From Bacteroidales bacterium (GTDB lineage Bacteria > Bacteroidota > Bacteroidia > Bacteroidales > JAADJA01): a stretch of 52,847 nt of DNA. The notes under the pieces were generated by a model. That model saw only the letters and a list, made by a program, of their open reading frames with translations. It had not been told where the DNA came from and searched no databases. Position numbers and translations under genes: made by a program. The stretch lies in NCBI GenBank assembly GCA_021740645.1, contig JAIOZL010000036.1, positions 1 through 52,847 on the forward strand. The letters are read 5' to 3'. Shown here piece by piece: positions 27,444 through 36,353 of this stretch (positions within the stretch are counted from its first letter, which is position 1; each line of letters begins with the position of its first letter).

Positions 27444-28748
27444 TTAAACCAGCCTTTTTAGCAATTCTATAGCATATAATGGAATATTTACAAAATTACC
27501 TGACTGTATTAAGTTCCTTGGAGATGTTCTGAATATTTTGTCAGGATTATTCTTTGAGGCATAGCTCTGAAGACTTTTAGTATTTCTGCTAGTTCCGCTC
27601 TTCACTTCCAACGGGAATATATTCTGATTAGATTCTAACAAAAAATCAATTTCAGCATCACTTCTTGAGGTCCAGTAAAACAACTGATTTTTACCGGTCG
27701 ATGCCAACTCCTGTGCAATGAAATTTTCAATGAACGCACCGTTAAAATCTCTGAACAAAGCATCCGGCATTACAATCTGATCAGAAGAAATATTCAGTTT
27801 TGCAGCAAGCAACCCAACATCATGCATGTATACTTTAAACTTGGAAAAATCTGCATATCCTGATAAGGGTATTTTGGGAGTTTCTACATTGTATGCTAAA
27901 TGAACCAGTCCTGCTTTTCTAAGCCATTCGATAGTTTGTTCATACATAATTGAGCGAGCAGTTTTTTTAATATCCTTGTATTTAAATTTTTTATTCTCTC
28001 TTGCTAATTGGTTTGGAATGGAATTCCAAAAATCAGATGTTTTAATAGCTTGATTTTTATCAGTATACTTCGAGAAATCCTTTTCGTAAGCATTCAGAAT
28101 ATCTGTTTGAATACTTCTAACGCTTACAATATTCTTGTTTTGGCTGTAATCGTTTATAACTTCCGGCATTCCCCCAAGAAAAAGATACAACTTTAAATGG
28201 GACAGCATTTTATTATGAATGCCTTCAGGAAAAGGGGTGATTATTTCTAATGAACCTAAACTTTCTATAAATAGATCTTCTCCAACTTCTGTCAGATATT
28301 CAGTAAAAGACATGGGGTAAAGGGTAAGGAAATTTACCTTTCCTACCGGGAAACTGCTTTCATTTCCTATACTTACTCCCAGAAATGACCCTGCAGCAAT
28401 TATATGAAAGTCAGGGGCTTGTTCTTGAAAATATTTAAGGGATGTAAGAACACGCGGTGCAATTTGTATCTCATCAAAAAACAACAATGTATCCTCTGCT
28501 ATAATTTTCACTCCAATATATAGACTGATATTATTGATTATAATTTCAGGATTTAATGAAGGCTCGAAAAGATTAGAAAGGTTTGGATCTTGTTCGAAAT
28601 TCAGATAATATAAATTTTTGTATTCCCGTTTTCCAAATTCCTTTACAAGGTATGTTTTACCTACTTGACGTGCTCCTTGAAGAACAAGTGGTTTACGCTT
28701 TACACTATTCTTCCAGGAAATCAGGTCATTATATGCATTTCTTTTCAT
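27444..28748 (-). CDS. AAA_14/DUF4143 ATPase (second, divergent)
   Basis: 434 residues. Walker A GARQVGKT is at 25-32 and Walker B LLFFDEIQ near 87-94. The sensor-like AAGSFLGV follows, and the C-terminal DUF4143 has DAEIDFLL and PLEVKSG, again a nuclease-like D...ExK set. It belongs to the same broad family as the 25919-27073 product but is only distantly similar and longer, so it is not a recent duplicate. It is bounded by R3 downstream and the partial R4 upstream, with 33-bp spaced repeats before its start. Function unknown. Having two unrelated members side by side, each with its own repeats, argues for accumulation by insertion. Confidence 0.88.
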   Translation of the reverse strand: MKRNAYNDLISWKNSVKRKPLVLQGARQVGKTYLVKEFGKREYKNLYYLNFEQDPNLSNLFEPSLNPEIIINNISLYIGVKIIAEDTLLFFDEIQIAPRVLTSLKYFQEQAPDFHIIAAGSFLGVSIGNESSFPVGKVNFLTLYPMSFTEYLTEVGEDLFIESLGSLEIITPFPEGIHNKMLSHLKLYLFLGGMPEVINDYSQNKNIVSVRSIQTDILNAYEKDFSKYTDKNQAIKTSDFWNSIPNQLARENKKFKYKDIKKTARSIMYEQTIEWLRKAGLVHLAYNVETPKIPLSGYADFSKFKVYMHDVGLLAAKLNISSDQIVMPDALFRDFNGAFIENFIAQELASTGKNQLFYWTSRSDAEIDFLLESNQNIFPLEVKSGTSRNTKSLQSYASKNNPDKIFRTSPRNLIQSGNFVNIPLYAIELLKRLV

Positions 28749-28784
28749 AATACTAATTTAATTAAGTGTCAATTCACTTTCAGT

Positions 28785-28833
28785 ATCTCCAATAATATGT
28801 TGTAAACATACAAATATATCTCCAATAATATGT
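28785..28833 (-). repeat. Two 16-bp direct repeats upstream of the second ATPase
   Basis: ATCTCCAATAATATGT occurs identically at 28785-28800 and 28818-28833, 33 bases apart (three helix turns). The spacer holds a small dyad ATGTT-gta-AACAT. The location, 37-85 bases before the start, parallels the 36-bp repeats before the other ATPase, but the sequence differs, as expected of gene-specific operators. Confidence 0.7.
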
Positions 28834-28963
28834 GATTTATGCAATATTTAAAACCAAATAAAGGTGTGTTTAGTATTATTAAGTTGAATAATGGAAAGTT
28901 TGTTATTTAACTACTTAGTATTCCAAAAATGCCTAAACGGGGTAGTACGTCAAAATTGACGTG

Positions 28964-29005
28964 GGTGGTCAATTTGCTCCGGTATTAGGTGGTCAGTCTG
29001 ACCGG
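28964..29005. repeat. Paired GGTGGTCA motifs, possible transposon-end remnant
   Basis: GGTGGTCA occurs at 28964-28971 and 28988-28995, 24 bases apart, the second followed by a CCGG-containing stretch. Arrays of this sort resemble multiple terminal repeats of some insertion sequences (IS21-like). No transposase frame is present. Confidence 0.3.
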
Positions 29006-29053
29006 TTTTTCCAGTCTACTAAGGAAAAGTCTTCCGACTGAAGATGGATTAAG

Positions 29054-29070
29054 TTTCGCAACATGCGAAA
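29054..29070. repeat. Palindrome TTTCGCA-aca-TGCGAAA
   Basis: A perfect 7-bp dyad, followed at once by related GTGAAACGCA and GCGAAA pieces up to about 29098. A similar GTGAAACGCAATCTGTGAAA piece precedes R3 (near 27198), so it may be an outer part of the dispersed repeat unit. Confidence 0.45.
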
Positions 29071-29122
29071 CGCAGAATGTGAAACGCAACACGCGAAAGA
29101 TCAGTTTAATTTATAATCTATA

Positions 29123-29200
29123 AGAAAAACAATTACTTCATCTAATCCCTTAAACATTTCGAAGTTCGATATTGCCTTCGCCGAGCTAGAGGTTCAAATT
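29123..29200 (-). repeat. Dispersed repeat copy R4 (partial, no hairpin)
   Basis: Only the peptide-tail block remains: the minus strand reads ISNFEMFKGLDEVIVFL then a short tail and stop, clearly related to R1-R3. It marks the outer border of the ATPase island. The rest of the 28749-29346 spacer holds the repeats listed separately and no gene. Confidence 0.6.
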
Positions 29201-29346
29201 TATAGGCGCAATATAAAAAAAGTTGTAAATCATATTAAACCTTGAGATAGTTGAAGTATCTAAATGACAGTCAAAAGAATTGAGGGTAATCAGCTTTTCA
29301 CTCGGAATACATTTAAAACTCAATTTAATCCCTAATATTTTTTAAT

Positions 29347-31452
29347 ATGCGACACATTCTAACAATAACTTTAATACTTCTGTTATTCACAAATCTCTTT
29401 GCCCAATCAACTGAAAAAATTGTTTTAGAGCCTGTTGGCCGATATATTTTTCAAAAATCTGATAGAAATTTTGAAGGAACTGACCATATCCTAGGTACCA
29501 TAGGCCTTTCTGACGGTAAAATTATGTCTCTTAGCAGTTCAGGAATTGCTATTATAGACCTTAGCACAATGTCGATACCTGGAAGTATTGATTACATTTC
29601 AAGATCGGGACGTGAAGGAGGTGGTGGACGTGATGTCGCCATATACAAGGATACCTTTCTCTACATAAATAATCATCAGTCAGAAAGTCGAATTACTACA
29701 ACAGGAATAGGTATCTCAAAAATTACGGCGGATGGTATTACAAGCATTACGAACTTAACAGAGACCGATGTGTTTTTTGAGAAAGTAAAAGTGTTTGGAG
29801 ACTTTCTTTATGCGGCTGCTCACGACAAAGGTATCCGAATATACTCACTAGAAAACCCTGAAAATCCAACTTTAGCAGGTTCGCTTTCTGAAGGCTTTAC
29901 CGATGTTTTTGACATGGCCTTAAGTGGCGACACCTTATATGTTGCTGACGGTGGCGGTGGATTAAAGGTGGTTGACATTTCGGATGTAAGTGCTCCAAAA
30001 ATTGTTGCTGGAGAAACCACAACAACAGCCATGGGTACGGCACAAGATATCGAAGCAAGAGATGGTAGCGTTTATATGGCCTGTGGAGGAGCAGGTATTT
30101 GTGTTTATAAGAATGGTGACTTATCTACACGTGAGGTATATCCTATAATTGGTTGTGTCGAAGATGTTTGTTGGGTAGGTGAATATTTAGCGACCTCAAC
30201 ATTTGGTGGCGTTTCGGTATATGAGGTAGGAGAAGGTACTGAAATTACGCTTGTTGCTTCGGAGAAAACATCAAGGTTTACTGAAAAAGCATATATCAGA
30301 ACAGCCTTTGGTGTTGGCGCAGCTAACGATAGTATCTTATTGGTTGCAGGTTGGGATGCGGTAGATTGCTACCAAATTAAACCATTGGCTGAATCTAAGG
30401 TTCCCGACATAACTTGTAGTACGCAACGTATCCGCTTTCCGGCGGCTGGGGGAAGTGAAGAACATTATCTTGTTAATCAGGGTGGGGCTACTTTAATTAT
30501 TGATAATGTATCGACTTTAACAAGTGACTTTTCAACTACTTTAACACCTCAATTGCTTGAGCCTGGTGACACGCTTTTTTTTGATATAAGCTATGTAGAA
30601 GGTACAGAAAATGAAGGCCAGGTATTATTCATTAATTCAAATGATCCTGATGAAAACCCACTTCCTATACAGTTATTTGGAAAAACTTCATCTTTAGATG
30701 CAGGAGAAGAAGTACCAGATTTTACACTGCCAGCCTTTTATACAGATCCTGAAACAGGCGTTTATACAGAAAAAAAGTTTACACTTTCAGAGCAAGGAGG
30801 TAAAGTAGTTTGGGTTCAGATGTTTGGTACCTGGTGTCCTGCTTGCCCATCCGCCGAAGCTGATATGCAAAATACCATTGTTAAGGAGTTTGCCGACAAT
30901 CCGAATGTGGAAACTTATGTAATGAATGAAAATCAATTCGATAGAGATCCGCTGGATTGGGTAAAAACTTGGACGAGTAGATTTTACCAGCGTGGCCCCA
31001 TGTTGTATGATGCTGACGGAACTGTTGGAGGAGGAATTTTTTCGCAACCTAATGTCGGTGGCATGCCCTTTGGACGTGGTTTTATAATAGACCAGGAGGG
31101 AAAGGTGGCTAAGGCATTTTTCGGTCATCAACCACAAATGGCCATTGAAACTATTTATTCGCTTCTGGAAAATGACACAAGTACAACCGCTATCAATTAC
31201 AAGCAAAATACCGATGAATCAATAACCATTTATCCCAATCCAGTGAATGATAATTGCACGATCTCGTTGGGGAAAGAGTATGAACAAGTTAAAGTTGAGT
31301 TATATAATATGGAAGGACAAAAGCTGCTCTCTCATAATCTTGATTATGCTCAAAGTTTTAAACTCAATATCGGAGAAATGATCAAAGGTATTTACTTGGT
31401 CCATATTTATTTCGATAATACAACAAGCATTAAAAAGCTTATAAAATTTTAA
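29347..31452 (+). CDS. Secreted propeller (LVIVD-like) plus thioredoxin-like protein with T9SS tail
   Basis: 701 residues, signal peptide ending FAQ (about 20). A beta-propeller of LVIVD-type repeats follows (ALSGDTLYVADGGGGLKVVDISD). Next comes an Ig-like ASPM/DUF1573-type segment (about 360-455), then a TlpA/AhpC-like thioredoxin fold with GTWCPACPSAE (Cys497 and Cys500, a redox pair). A C-terminal T9SS domain (ITIYPNPVND...IKKLIKF) completes it. It is the first gene of a two-gene operon with the sulfatase fusion, 3 bases apart. The redox pair may keep a partner's cysteines reduced or form disulfides at the cell surface; this is inference. A thioredoxin domain joined to a propeller and a type IX tail is unusual. 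Confidence 0.83.
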   Translation: MRHILTITLILLLFTNLFAQSTEKIVLEPVGRYIFQKSDRNFEGTDHILGTIGLSDGKIMSLSSSGIAIIDLSTMSIPGSIDYISRSGREGGGGRDVAIYKDTFLYINNHQSESRITTTGIGISKITADGITSITNLTETDVFFEKVKVFGDFLYAAAHDKGIRIYSLENPENPTLAGSLSEGFTDVFDMALSGDTLYVADGGGGLKVVDISDVSAPKIVAGETTTTAMGTAQDIEARDGSVYMACGGAGICVYKNGDLSTREVYPIIGCVEDVCWVGEYLATSTFGGVSVYEVGEGTEITLVASEKTSRFTEKAYIRTAFGVGAANDSILLVAGWDAVDCYQIKPLAESKVPDITCSTQRIRFPAAGGSEEHYLVNQGGATLIIDNVSTLTSDFSTTLTPQLLEPGDTLFFDISYVEGTENEGQVLFINSNDPDENPLPIQLFGKTSSLDAGEEVPDFTLPAFYTDPETGVYTEKKFTLSEQGGKVVWVQMFGTWCPACPSAEADMQNTIVKEFADNPNVETYVMNENQFDRDPLDWVKTWTSRFYQRGPMLYDADGTVGGGIFSQPNVGGMPFGRGFIIDQEGKVAKAFFGHQPQMAIETIYSLLENDTSTTAINYKQNTDESITIYPNPVNDNCTISLGKEYEQVKVELYNMEGQKLLSHNLDYAQSFKLNIGEMIKGIYLVHIYFDNTTSIKKLIKF

Positions 31453-31455
31453 GAG

Positions 31456-34200
31456 ATGTATAAGAGATTCGCAGGGTTTTTCATTCTATTTACACTGTTT
31501 GTGTCAATGAGTTCCAATGCAGAAGAGCGACCAAATATACTATTTATATTAGCCGACGACATGGGGGTTGATGCTCTGAATGCGTTTGATGTAGGCACAG
31601 TTTTTCCAAATACTCCACACATAGACGAACTATGCGAATCGGGCGTAACCTTTACCAATACATGGGCATGCCCTGCATGTACCCCCACTCGAGCATCTTT
31701 ACTAACAGGAAAATATGGAGTTAATAGCGGTGTAAATACCGTGCCTGAAGTTTTAGATACCGGTCAAAAATCTATTTTTAAAGAATTGGATGAACTTACC
31801 ATGAATGCTTATGCAAGTTGTGTGGTTGGGAAATGGCATGTTTCTAATCCTTCAGATATTGATCATCCGTATGCACTTAGTGTCGATGACTTTATGGGAG
31901 TAATGGATTTCGGTGTTGAAGATTATTTCAATTGGGCAAAAGTTGAAAACCACGAAAGTACGACTTGTACTGAATATGTAACAAGCTATTTAACTGATTA
32001 TGCAGCAAAATGGATCAACCAACAGACAAAACCCTGGTTTATGTGGTTAGCGCATATTGCTCCACACACACCATTTCATGTACCCCCTGAAAAATTGTAC
32101 ACTTCCGATAATGTAAGTACGAACCTTCAGAAGTATATTGCTATGATTGAATCGATGGATTATGAAATTGGACGTTTGTTAGACTCCATTCCCTCAGATA
32201 TATTAGAAAATACCATAGTTATTTTTTTGGGAGACAATGGGACACCCGGTAATGTCTTGCAAGGCTTTCCAGATAAAAAAGGAAAGAATACGGTTTATCA
32301 GGGAGGCATTAATGTCCCATTAATTATTTCTGGCAAAGGTGTAAGTCGAATAAATGAAAAGGAAGATGCAATGATTAATGTAAGTGATTTTTACGCTACC
32401 ATTGCACAAATTGCAGAGCCTGATGCCTTGCCATCGAACCAAATAAATGACAGTTACAGTTTTAAACATTTGCTAACCAGCCCCAATGGTGAAAAGCGTA
32501 GCTACAATTACATGGAGCTTGGAGCCAATCACACTATTCCAACCGATGTATATACGATGCGAGACTCGAAATACAAAATTATTTATGATATAGATGGACG
32601 GAGAGAATTTTTTGACTTAAGTGTTGATCCATTTGAGACAAATAACCTTTTGTTAAATAATTTAAGCCCGGAGCAGCTAAATGCCAAACTGGGTTTAGAG
32701 CAACAAATGTATGCTATCAATAGTAAATCGTTTGAAGATGAAATTCCCTATGATACTACAATAATTTTTTCAAATACTTATACGATTGTAGGAACAGGTC
32801 AAGCCAATTCCTACAATAATTCGGAAGTAATATCATTACCAACACCTGGGGATTCATTCTATGGTCAAAACACTAATCATCCGGGGAATACACCCTCTTA
32901 TACTGATAATGGAGATGGTACAATTACTGATAATGTGAGCGGGTTAATGTGGGAAAAATCGCCCGACCGAAATGGGGATGAGCTAATTAATTACTATGAT
33001 AAAATGACTTATGAAGCAGCTCTTGCAAATGCATCGTTGTGTACTACCGGTGGATATAGTGATTGGCGTTTACCCACAATTAAAGAACAATACTCGCTAA
33101 TAATGTATTATGGAGCAGAGCCAAGCCCAATAGCCACGAGCCAAGGTAATGCTGTGCCATACATAAATACCAATTATTTTGATTTTGCCTATGGCGATAT
33201 GGATGCAAGCTTACACGGAGCTACATCAGACGAACGCATTATCGATGCTCAATACGCAACATCAACTCTTTATGTATCAACTACTATGAATGGAAATTCA
33301 ACCATGTTTGGTGTTAATTTTGCCGACGGACGCATAAAAGGGTATCCATCTAATGATAGAAAAAAATACTGTGTACTTTATGTACGTGACAATAGTGATT
33401 ATGGCAAAAATAGTTTCATGAATAATGAAGATGGAACAATTACCGACCAAGCCACGGGTTTAATGTGGATGCAAAACGATAACGGATCGGCCATTTCATG
33501 GGAAGATGCTTTAAGTTATGCTGAAAGCTCTAGCTATGCAGGTTATTCCGATTGGAGATTGCCTGATATTAAAGAATTGCAAAGCATATTGGATTACTCG
33601 CGCTCCCCTGAAACTACAAATTCAGCAGCCATTGACGCTGTATTTAATTGTACCCAAATTACTAACGAGGCGGGTAATGCCGATTATGCATGGTATTGGA
33701 GCAATACTACCTTTTGCTCACAAACACCCACTAAAGGTAATAATGCTTGTTATATGTCTTTTGGCAGGGCCATGGGTTATATGTCCAACCTGGGTGGATG
33801 GATAGATGTGCACGGTGCTGGAGCCCAACGTAGCGATCCAAAAACAGGTAATCCGGCAGATTGGCCAACTGGTTTTGGGCCTCAAGGCGATGCAATTAGA
33901 ATAAACAACTATGTTAGATTAGTTAGAAATGCAGAGCCAATAACTGGAATTAATAAAATTGAAAATAATTATCAGCTGAGAATTTATCCAAATCCGGCTA
34001 AAAATTTCATTGCAATCGAAAATGACAGACAAATTAAAAATATTTCAATCTTTACTATGCAAGGTTTAATGGTAACAAACAACAGAATACAGGCAAGTAG
34101 TATTCAGGTAAACACCTCGCACTTAAGTAATGGAATGTATATTATTTCGATTACTGATGATATGGGCCAAAGGCATAGCGAAAAGATTATTATAAACTAA
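31456..34200 (+). CDS. Sulfatase fused to two DUF1566 domains and a T9SS tail
   Basis: 914 residues. Signal peptide (about 1-22), sulfatase core with ILADDMGVDA (30-39) and formylglycine motif CTPTR (75-79, within ACPACTPTR), then GKWHVSNP and FLGDNGTPG. After about residue 470 come two DUF1566 (Lcl-type, C-type-lectin-like) domains, marked by DGTITDNVSGLMWEKS (about 487) and DGTITDQATGLMWMQN (about 659), each with a GYSDWRLP block. The T9SS domain starts near 842 (RIYPNPAKNFI). The catalytic set looks complete. The fusion would place a sulfatase with glycan- or protein-binding lectin-like modules on the surface. It is oriented away from the PUL and separated by the ATPase island, so it may serve another substrate. 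Confidence 0.88.
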   Translation: MYKRFAGFFILFTLFVSMSSNAEERPNILFILADDMGVDALNAFDVGTVFPNTPHIDELCESGVTFTNTWACPACTPTRASLLTGKYGVNSGVNTVPEVLDTGQKSIFKELDELTMNAYASCVVGKWHVSNPSDIDHPYALSVDDFMGVMDFGVEDYFNWAKVENHESTTCTEYVTSYLTDYAAKWINQQTKPWFMWLAHIAPHTPFHVPPEKLYTSDNVSTNLQKYIAMIESMDYEIGRLLDSIPSDILENTIVIFLGDNGTPGNVLQGFPDKKGKNTVYQGGINVPLIISGKGVSRINEKEDAMINVSDFYATIAQIAEPDALPSNQINDSYSFKHLLTSPNGEKRSYNYMELGANHTIPTDVYTMRDSKYKIIYDIDGRREFFDLSVDPFETNNLLLNNLSPEQLNAKLGLEQQMYAINSKSFEDEIPYDTTIIFSNTYTIVGTGQANSYNNSEVISLPTPGDSFYGQNTNHPGNTPSYTDNGDGTITDNVSGLMWEKSPDRNGDELINYYDKMTYEAALANASLCTTGGYSDWRLPTIKEQYSLIMYYGAEPSPIATSQGNAVPYINTNYFDFAYGDMDASLHGATSDERIIDAQYATSTLYVSTTMNGNSTMFGVNFADGRIKGYPSNDRKKYCVLYVRDNSDYGKNSFMNNEDGTITDQATGLMWMQNDNGSAISWEDALSYAESSSYAGYSDWRLPDIKELQSILDYSRSPETTNSAAIDAVFNCTQITNEAGNADYAWYWSNTTFCSQTPTKGNNACYMSFGRAMGYMSNLGGWIDVHGAGAQRSDPKTGNPADWPTGFGPQGDAIRINNYVRLVRNAEPITGINKIENNYQLRIYPNPAKNFIAIENDRQIKNISIFTMQGLMVTNNRIQASSIQVNTSHLSNGMYIISITDDMGQRHSEKIIIN

Positions 34201-34222
34201 AAACTCTGAGGTAGCCATGCTA

Positions 34223-35170
34223 TCATCCCCACTCAGGAAATTGTGTAGTATATAAATCAAGCAATTCTATCTTTTTCATATCCGATTCATCAAGCTTAAA
34301 ATCGAATATATTTAGATTTTCTATCATATGGGCTTTTTGAGATGTTCTCGGGATAGCTACTACACCCCTCTGATAATGCCAGCGTAAGCTCACCTGAGCA
34401 TTGGTCTTATCGTACTTCTTACCAATCGATGCCAGGGTTTCGTTAGTGAAAAGTCCGTTACGCCCCTGAGCAAAAGGAGACCAGGCCTCCATTTGGATAC
34501 CGTGTTGATTTAAATACAACTTTGCCTCCTCCTGTTGGAAAAATACATGAGTTTCGATTTGATTAACTGCCGGCTTAATGTTCGCATAGCTCATTATTTC
34601 ATCAAGCTGATTCGCATCGAAGTTACTAACACCAATGGCTTTAATTCTTCCTTCTCTGTATAGTTCTTCCATCGCTTTCCAGCTGCCTTTTACATCACCA
34701 CGGGGACGGTGAATGAGATAAAGGTCCAAATAGTCGAGTCCCAATTTGTTAAGAGTTGTTTGAAAAGCTTTCTTTGTATTTTCATAGCCTGAATCGTCTA
34801 CCCAGAGTTTTGATGTCACGAAAAGTTCCTCTCTGCTTATCCCGCTGTTTTTAATTCCTGCACCAACTGCTGCTTCATTGCCATAAATTGTTGCCGTATC
34901 AATTAAACGATAACCCAGTGAAATGGCATCGGCTACACATCCTTCGCCTTCAGCTCCATTGAGATACAAGGTTCCGAATCCGAGAATTGGCATTTTTATG
35001 CCGTTGTTAAGTGTTATCCATTCAATGGAGCCCTCCGGTCGATCTGATTGATCTGCTCCAAATATTTCTGACACCCCAAAGCTCATTAACAGGGCTCCTG
35101 TAGCAAACTTCGCACTGTTTTGTAAAAATTCTCTTCGGTCGATATTTCTCAATTGAATTTTCCTTTTCAT
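34223..35170 (-). CDS. Aldo/keto reductase with twin-arginine-type signal
   Basis: 315 residues. The N terminus has DRREFLQNSAKFATGALL, a Tat-like signal, unusual for this family, so a periplasmic enzyme is possible. The AKR tetrad is complete: Asp91 (DTATIYGNE), Tyr96, Lys121 (TSKLW) and His154 (LIHRP). The strand GVSNFD and the cofactor-binding GVVAIPRTSQ follow. It reduces aldehydes or ketones with NADPH and is closest to 2,5-diketogluconate-reductase-like AKRs. The stop lies 22 bases from the convergent sulfatase. The substrate cannot be told. A periplasmic AKR would need a cofactor folded before export, as Tat allows. Confidence 0.88.
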   Translation of the reverse strand: MKRKIQLRNIDRREFLQNSAKFATGALLMSFGVSEIFGADQSDRPEGSIEWITLNNGIKMPILGFGTLYLNGAEGEGCVADAISLGYRLIDTATIYGNEAAVGAGIKNSGISREELFVTSKLWVDDSGYENTKKAFQTTLNKLGLDYLDLYLIHRPRGDVKGSWKAMEELYREGRIKAIGVSNFDANQLDEIMSYANIKPAVNQIETHVFFQQEEAKLYLNQHGIQMEAWSPFAQGRNGLFTNETLASIGKKYDKTNAQVSLRWHYQRGVVAIPRTSQKAHMIENLNIFDFKLDESDMKKIELLDLYTTQFPEWG

Positions 35171-35243
35171 GCTATTTAAATTATTTCATTTCATCAAAAA
35201 TACCTTAAAAACAATTTCCGTGAAATTAATGAGAATTTGTCAA

Positions 35244-36191
35244 TTATCCGACCTGTATAATTACCTTTCCTCGTGGTTTGCCGAATTCGGCTTTATCGAA
35301 AGCTTCAGAAGATTTTTCCAAAGGGAATATATTCTCAATTACAGGTTGAAGTTTTTTCTTTTCCATTAAGGCCTCAAGTTCATCGTAATCTTCCGGCCGT
35401 TTTCGCATGTTCGAAGAGGTCATCTTCCTGCCATACCTCAACCTGACCCATAATGCAGTGAAAACTGACCAAGGCATAAGCAATGGGGAGGCATACACTC
35501 CTTCTGGTTTCAGCAGGCGATGGATTTCTTTGTGAGCCATCATTCCCCATGCATCAAGAATGGCATCGAATTGTATTCCGGCTCCGATTGAATTATCCCC
35601 GCTATAGCCGAAAACTTCATCGGCCCCTAATTTTTTGGCCAGCTCAAAATTCCCCTCACTACAAGTGGCTGTAACATGAGCCCCGATTGCTTTTGCTGCC
35701 TGAACACCGAAATGTCCAACCCCACCGGTTGCTCCGTTAATAAGTAGCCTTGAGCCCTTCACTACACCACATCTTCGCAGTCCGTTAGTGGCCGTCAAGG
35801 CTGCCACAGGTAAAGAGGCTGCATCCTCGAAAGAAAGCCAATCGGGCATAGCCCTGGCATCTTTTGCATCTACATTGGCAATCCCTGCCAGAGCTCCCGG
35901 CTTTCCTGAAAAAGCAGAAATAACACCGTACACCCTGTCACCCGGTTTGAAATTCTCAACGCCCTGAGCAACTTCCTTAACGATACCGGAAAAATCGGAA
36001 CCAATGATTTTCGGAAATTTCGATCCCAGAATAATCTTCAGGAGTCCCTGCCTGACTTTCCAGTCGACCGGATTTACCGATACTGCTTTTACCTCAACGA
36101 GTAAAGATTTCTCTTTAATTACAGGATCGGGGAGTTCTCCATATTGAAGTGAATCGGCCTGACCGTATGATTTTAAATAGGATGCTTTCAT
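35244..36191 (-). CDS. Zinc-independent NAD(P)-dependent alcohol dehydrogenase / quinone oxidoreductase (MDR)
   Basis: 315 residues of the medium-chain reductase family: GroES-like N-terminal half with VNPVDWKVRQG (about 40-50) and GSDFSGIV, then the Rossmann motif GATGGVG at 153-159. The Cys ligands of zinc enzymes are not evident, which favours the quinone-oxidoreductase or enoyl-reductase-like branch. It lies 73 bases upstream of the AKR gene on the same strand, so the two reductases may be co-transcribed. No link to the PUL is apparent. Confidence 0.87.
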   Translation of the reverse strand: MKASYLKSYGQADSLQYGELPDPVIKEKSLLVEVKAVSVNPVDWKVRQGLLKIILGSKFPKIIGSDFSGIVKEVAQGVENFKPGDRVYGVISAFSGKPGALAGIANVDAKDARAMPDWLSFEDAASLPVAALTATNGLRRCGVVKGSRLLINGATGGVGHFGVQAAKAIGAHVTATCSEGNFELAKKLGADEVFGYSGDNSIGAGIQFDAILDAWGMMAHKEIHRLLKPEGVYASPLLMPWSVFTALWVRLRYGRKMTSSNMRKRPEDYDELEALMEKKKLQPVIENIFPLEKSSEAFDKAEFGKPRGKVIIQVG

Positions 36192-36353
36192 GATGAATTA
36201 ACATAAAGATTGTGATATTGTTTTATGCCAAATTTAAAATTTGTTATTCCATGTGAACCTGAAAAAAAATCGTTTTAGTTTTCAAACGCTATGAATTCAT
36301 TCCATCTAATAAACACAAAACATTAAAAATTACCCTAAATCCTTCCAGACAAT

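Noticed and set aside
76..29200. CRISPR-like interpretation of the R repeats.
   Set aside because: Copies are long, diverged, far apart and separated by whole genes, with no short regular spacers and no cas genes.
32900..33940. Possible diversity-generating retroelement target, since DUF1566 domains share the C-type-lectin fold of such targets.
   Set aside because: No reverse transcriptase gene, template repeat or adenine-biased variable repeat is visible in the window.
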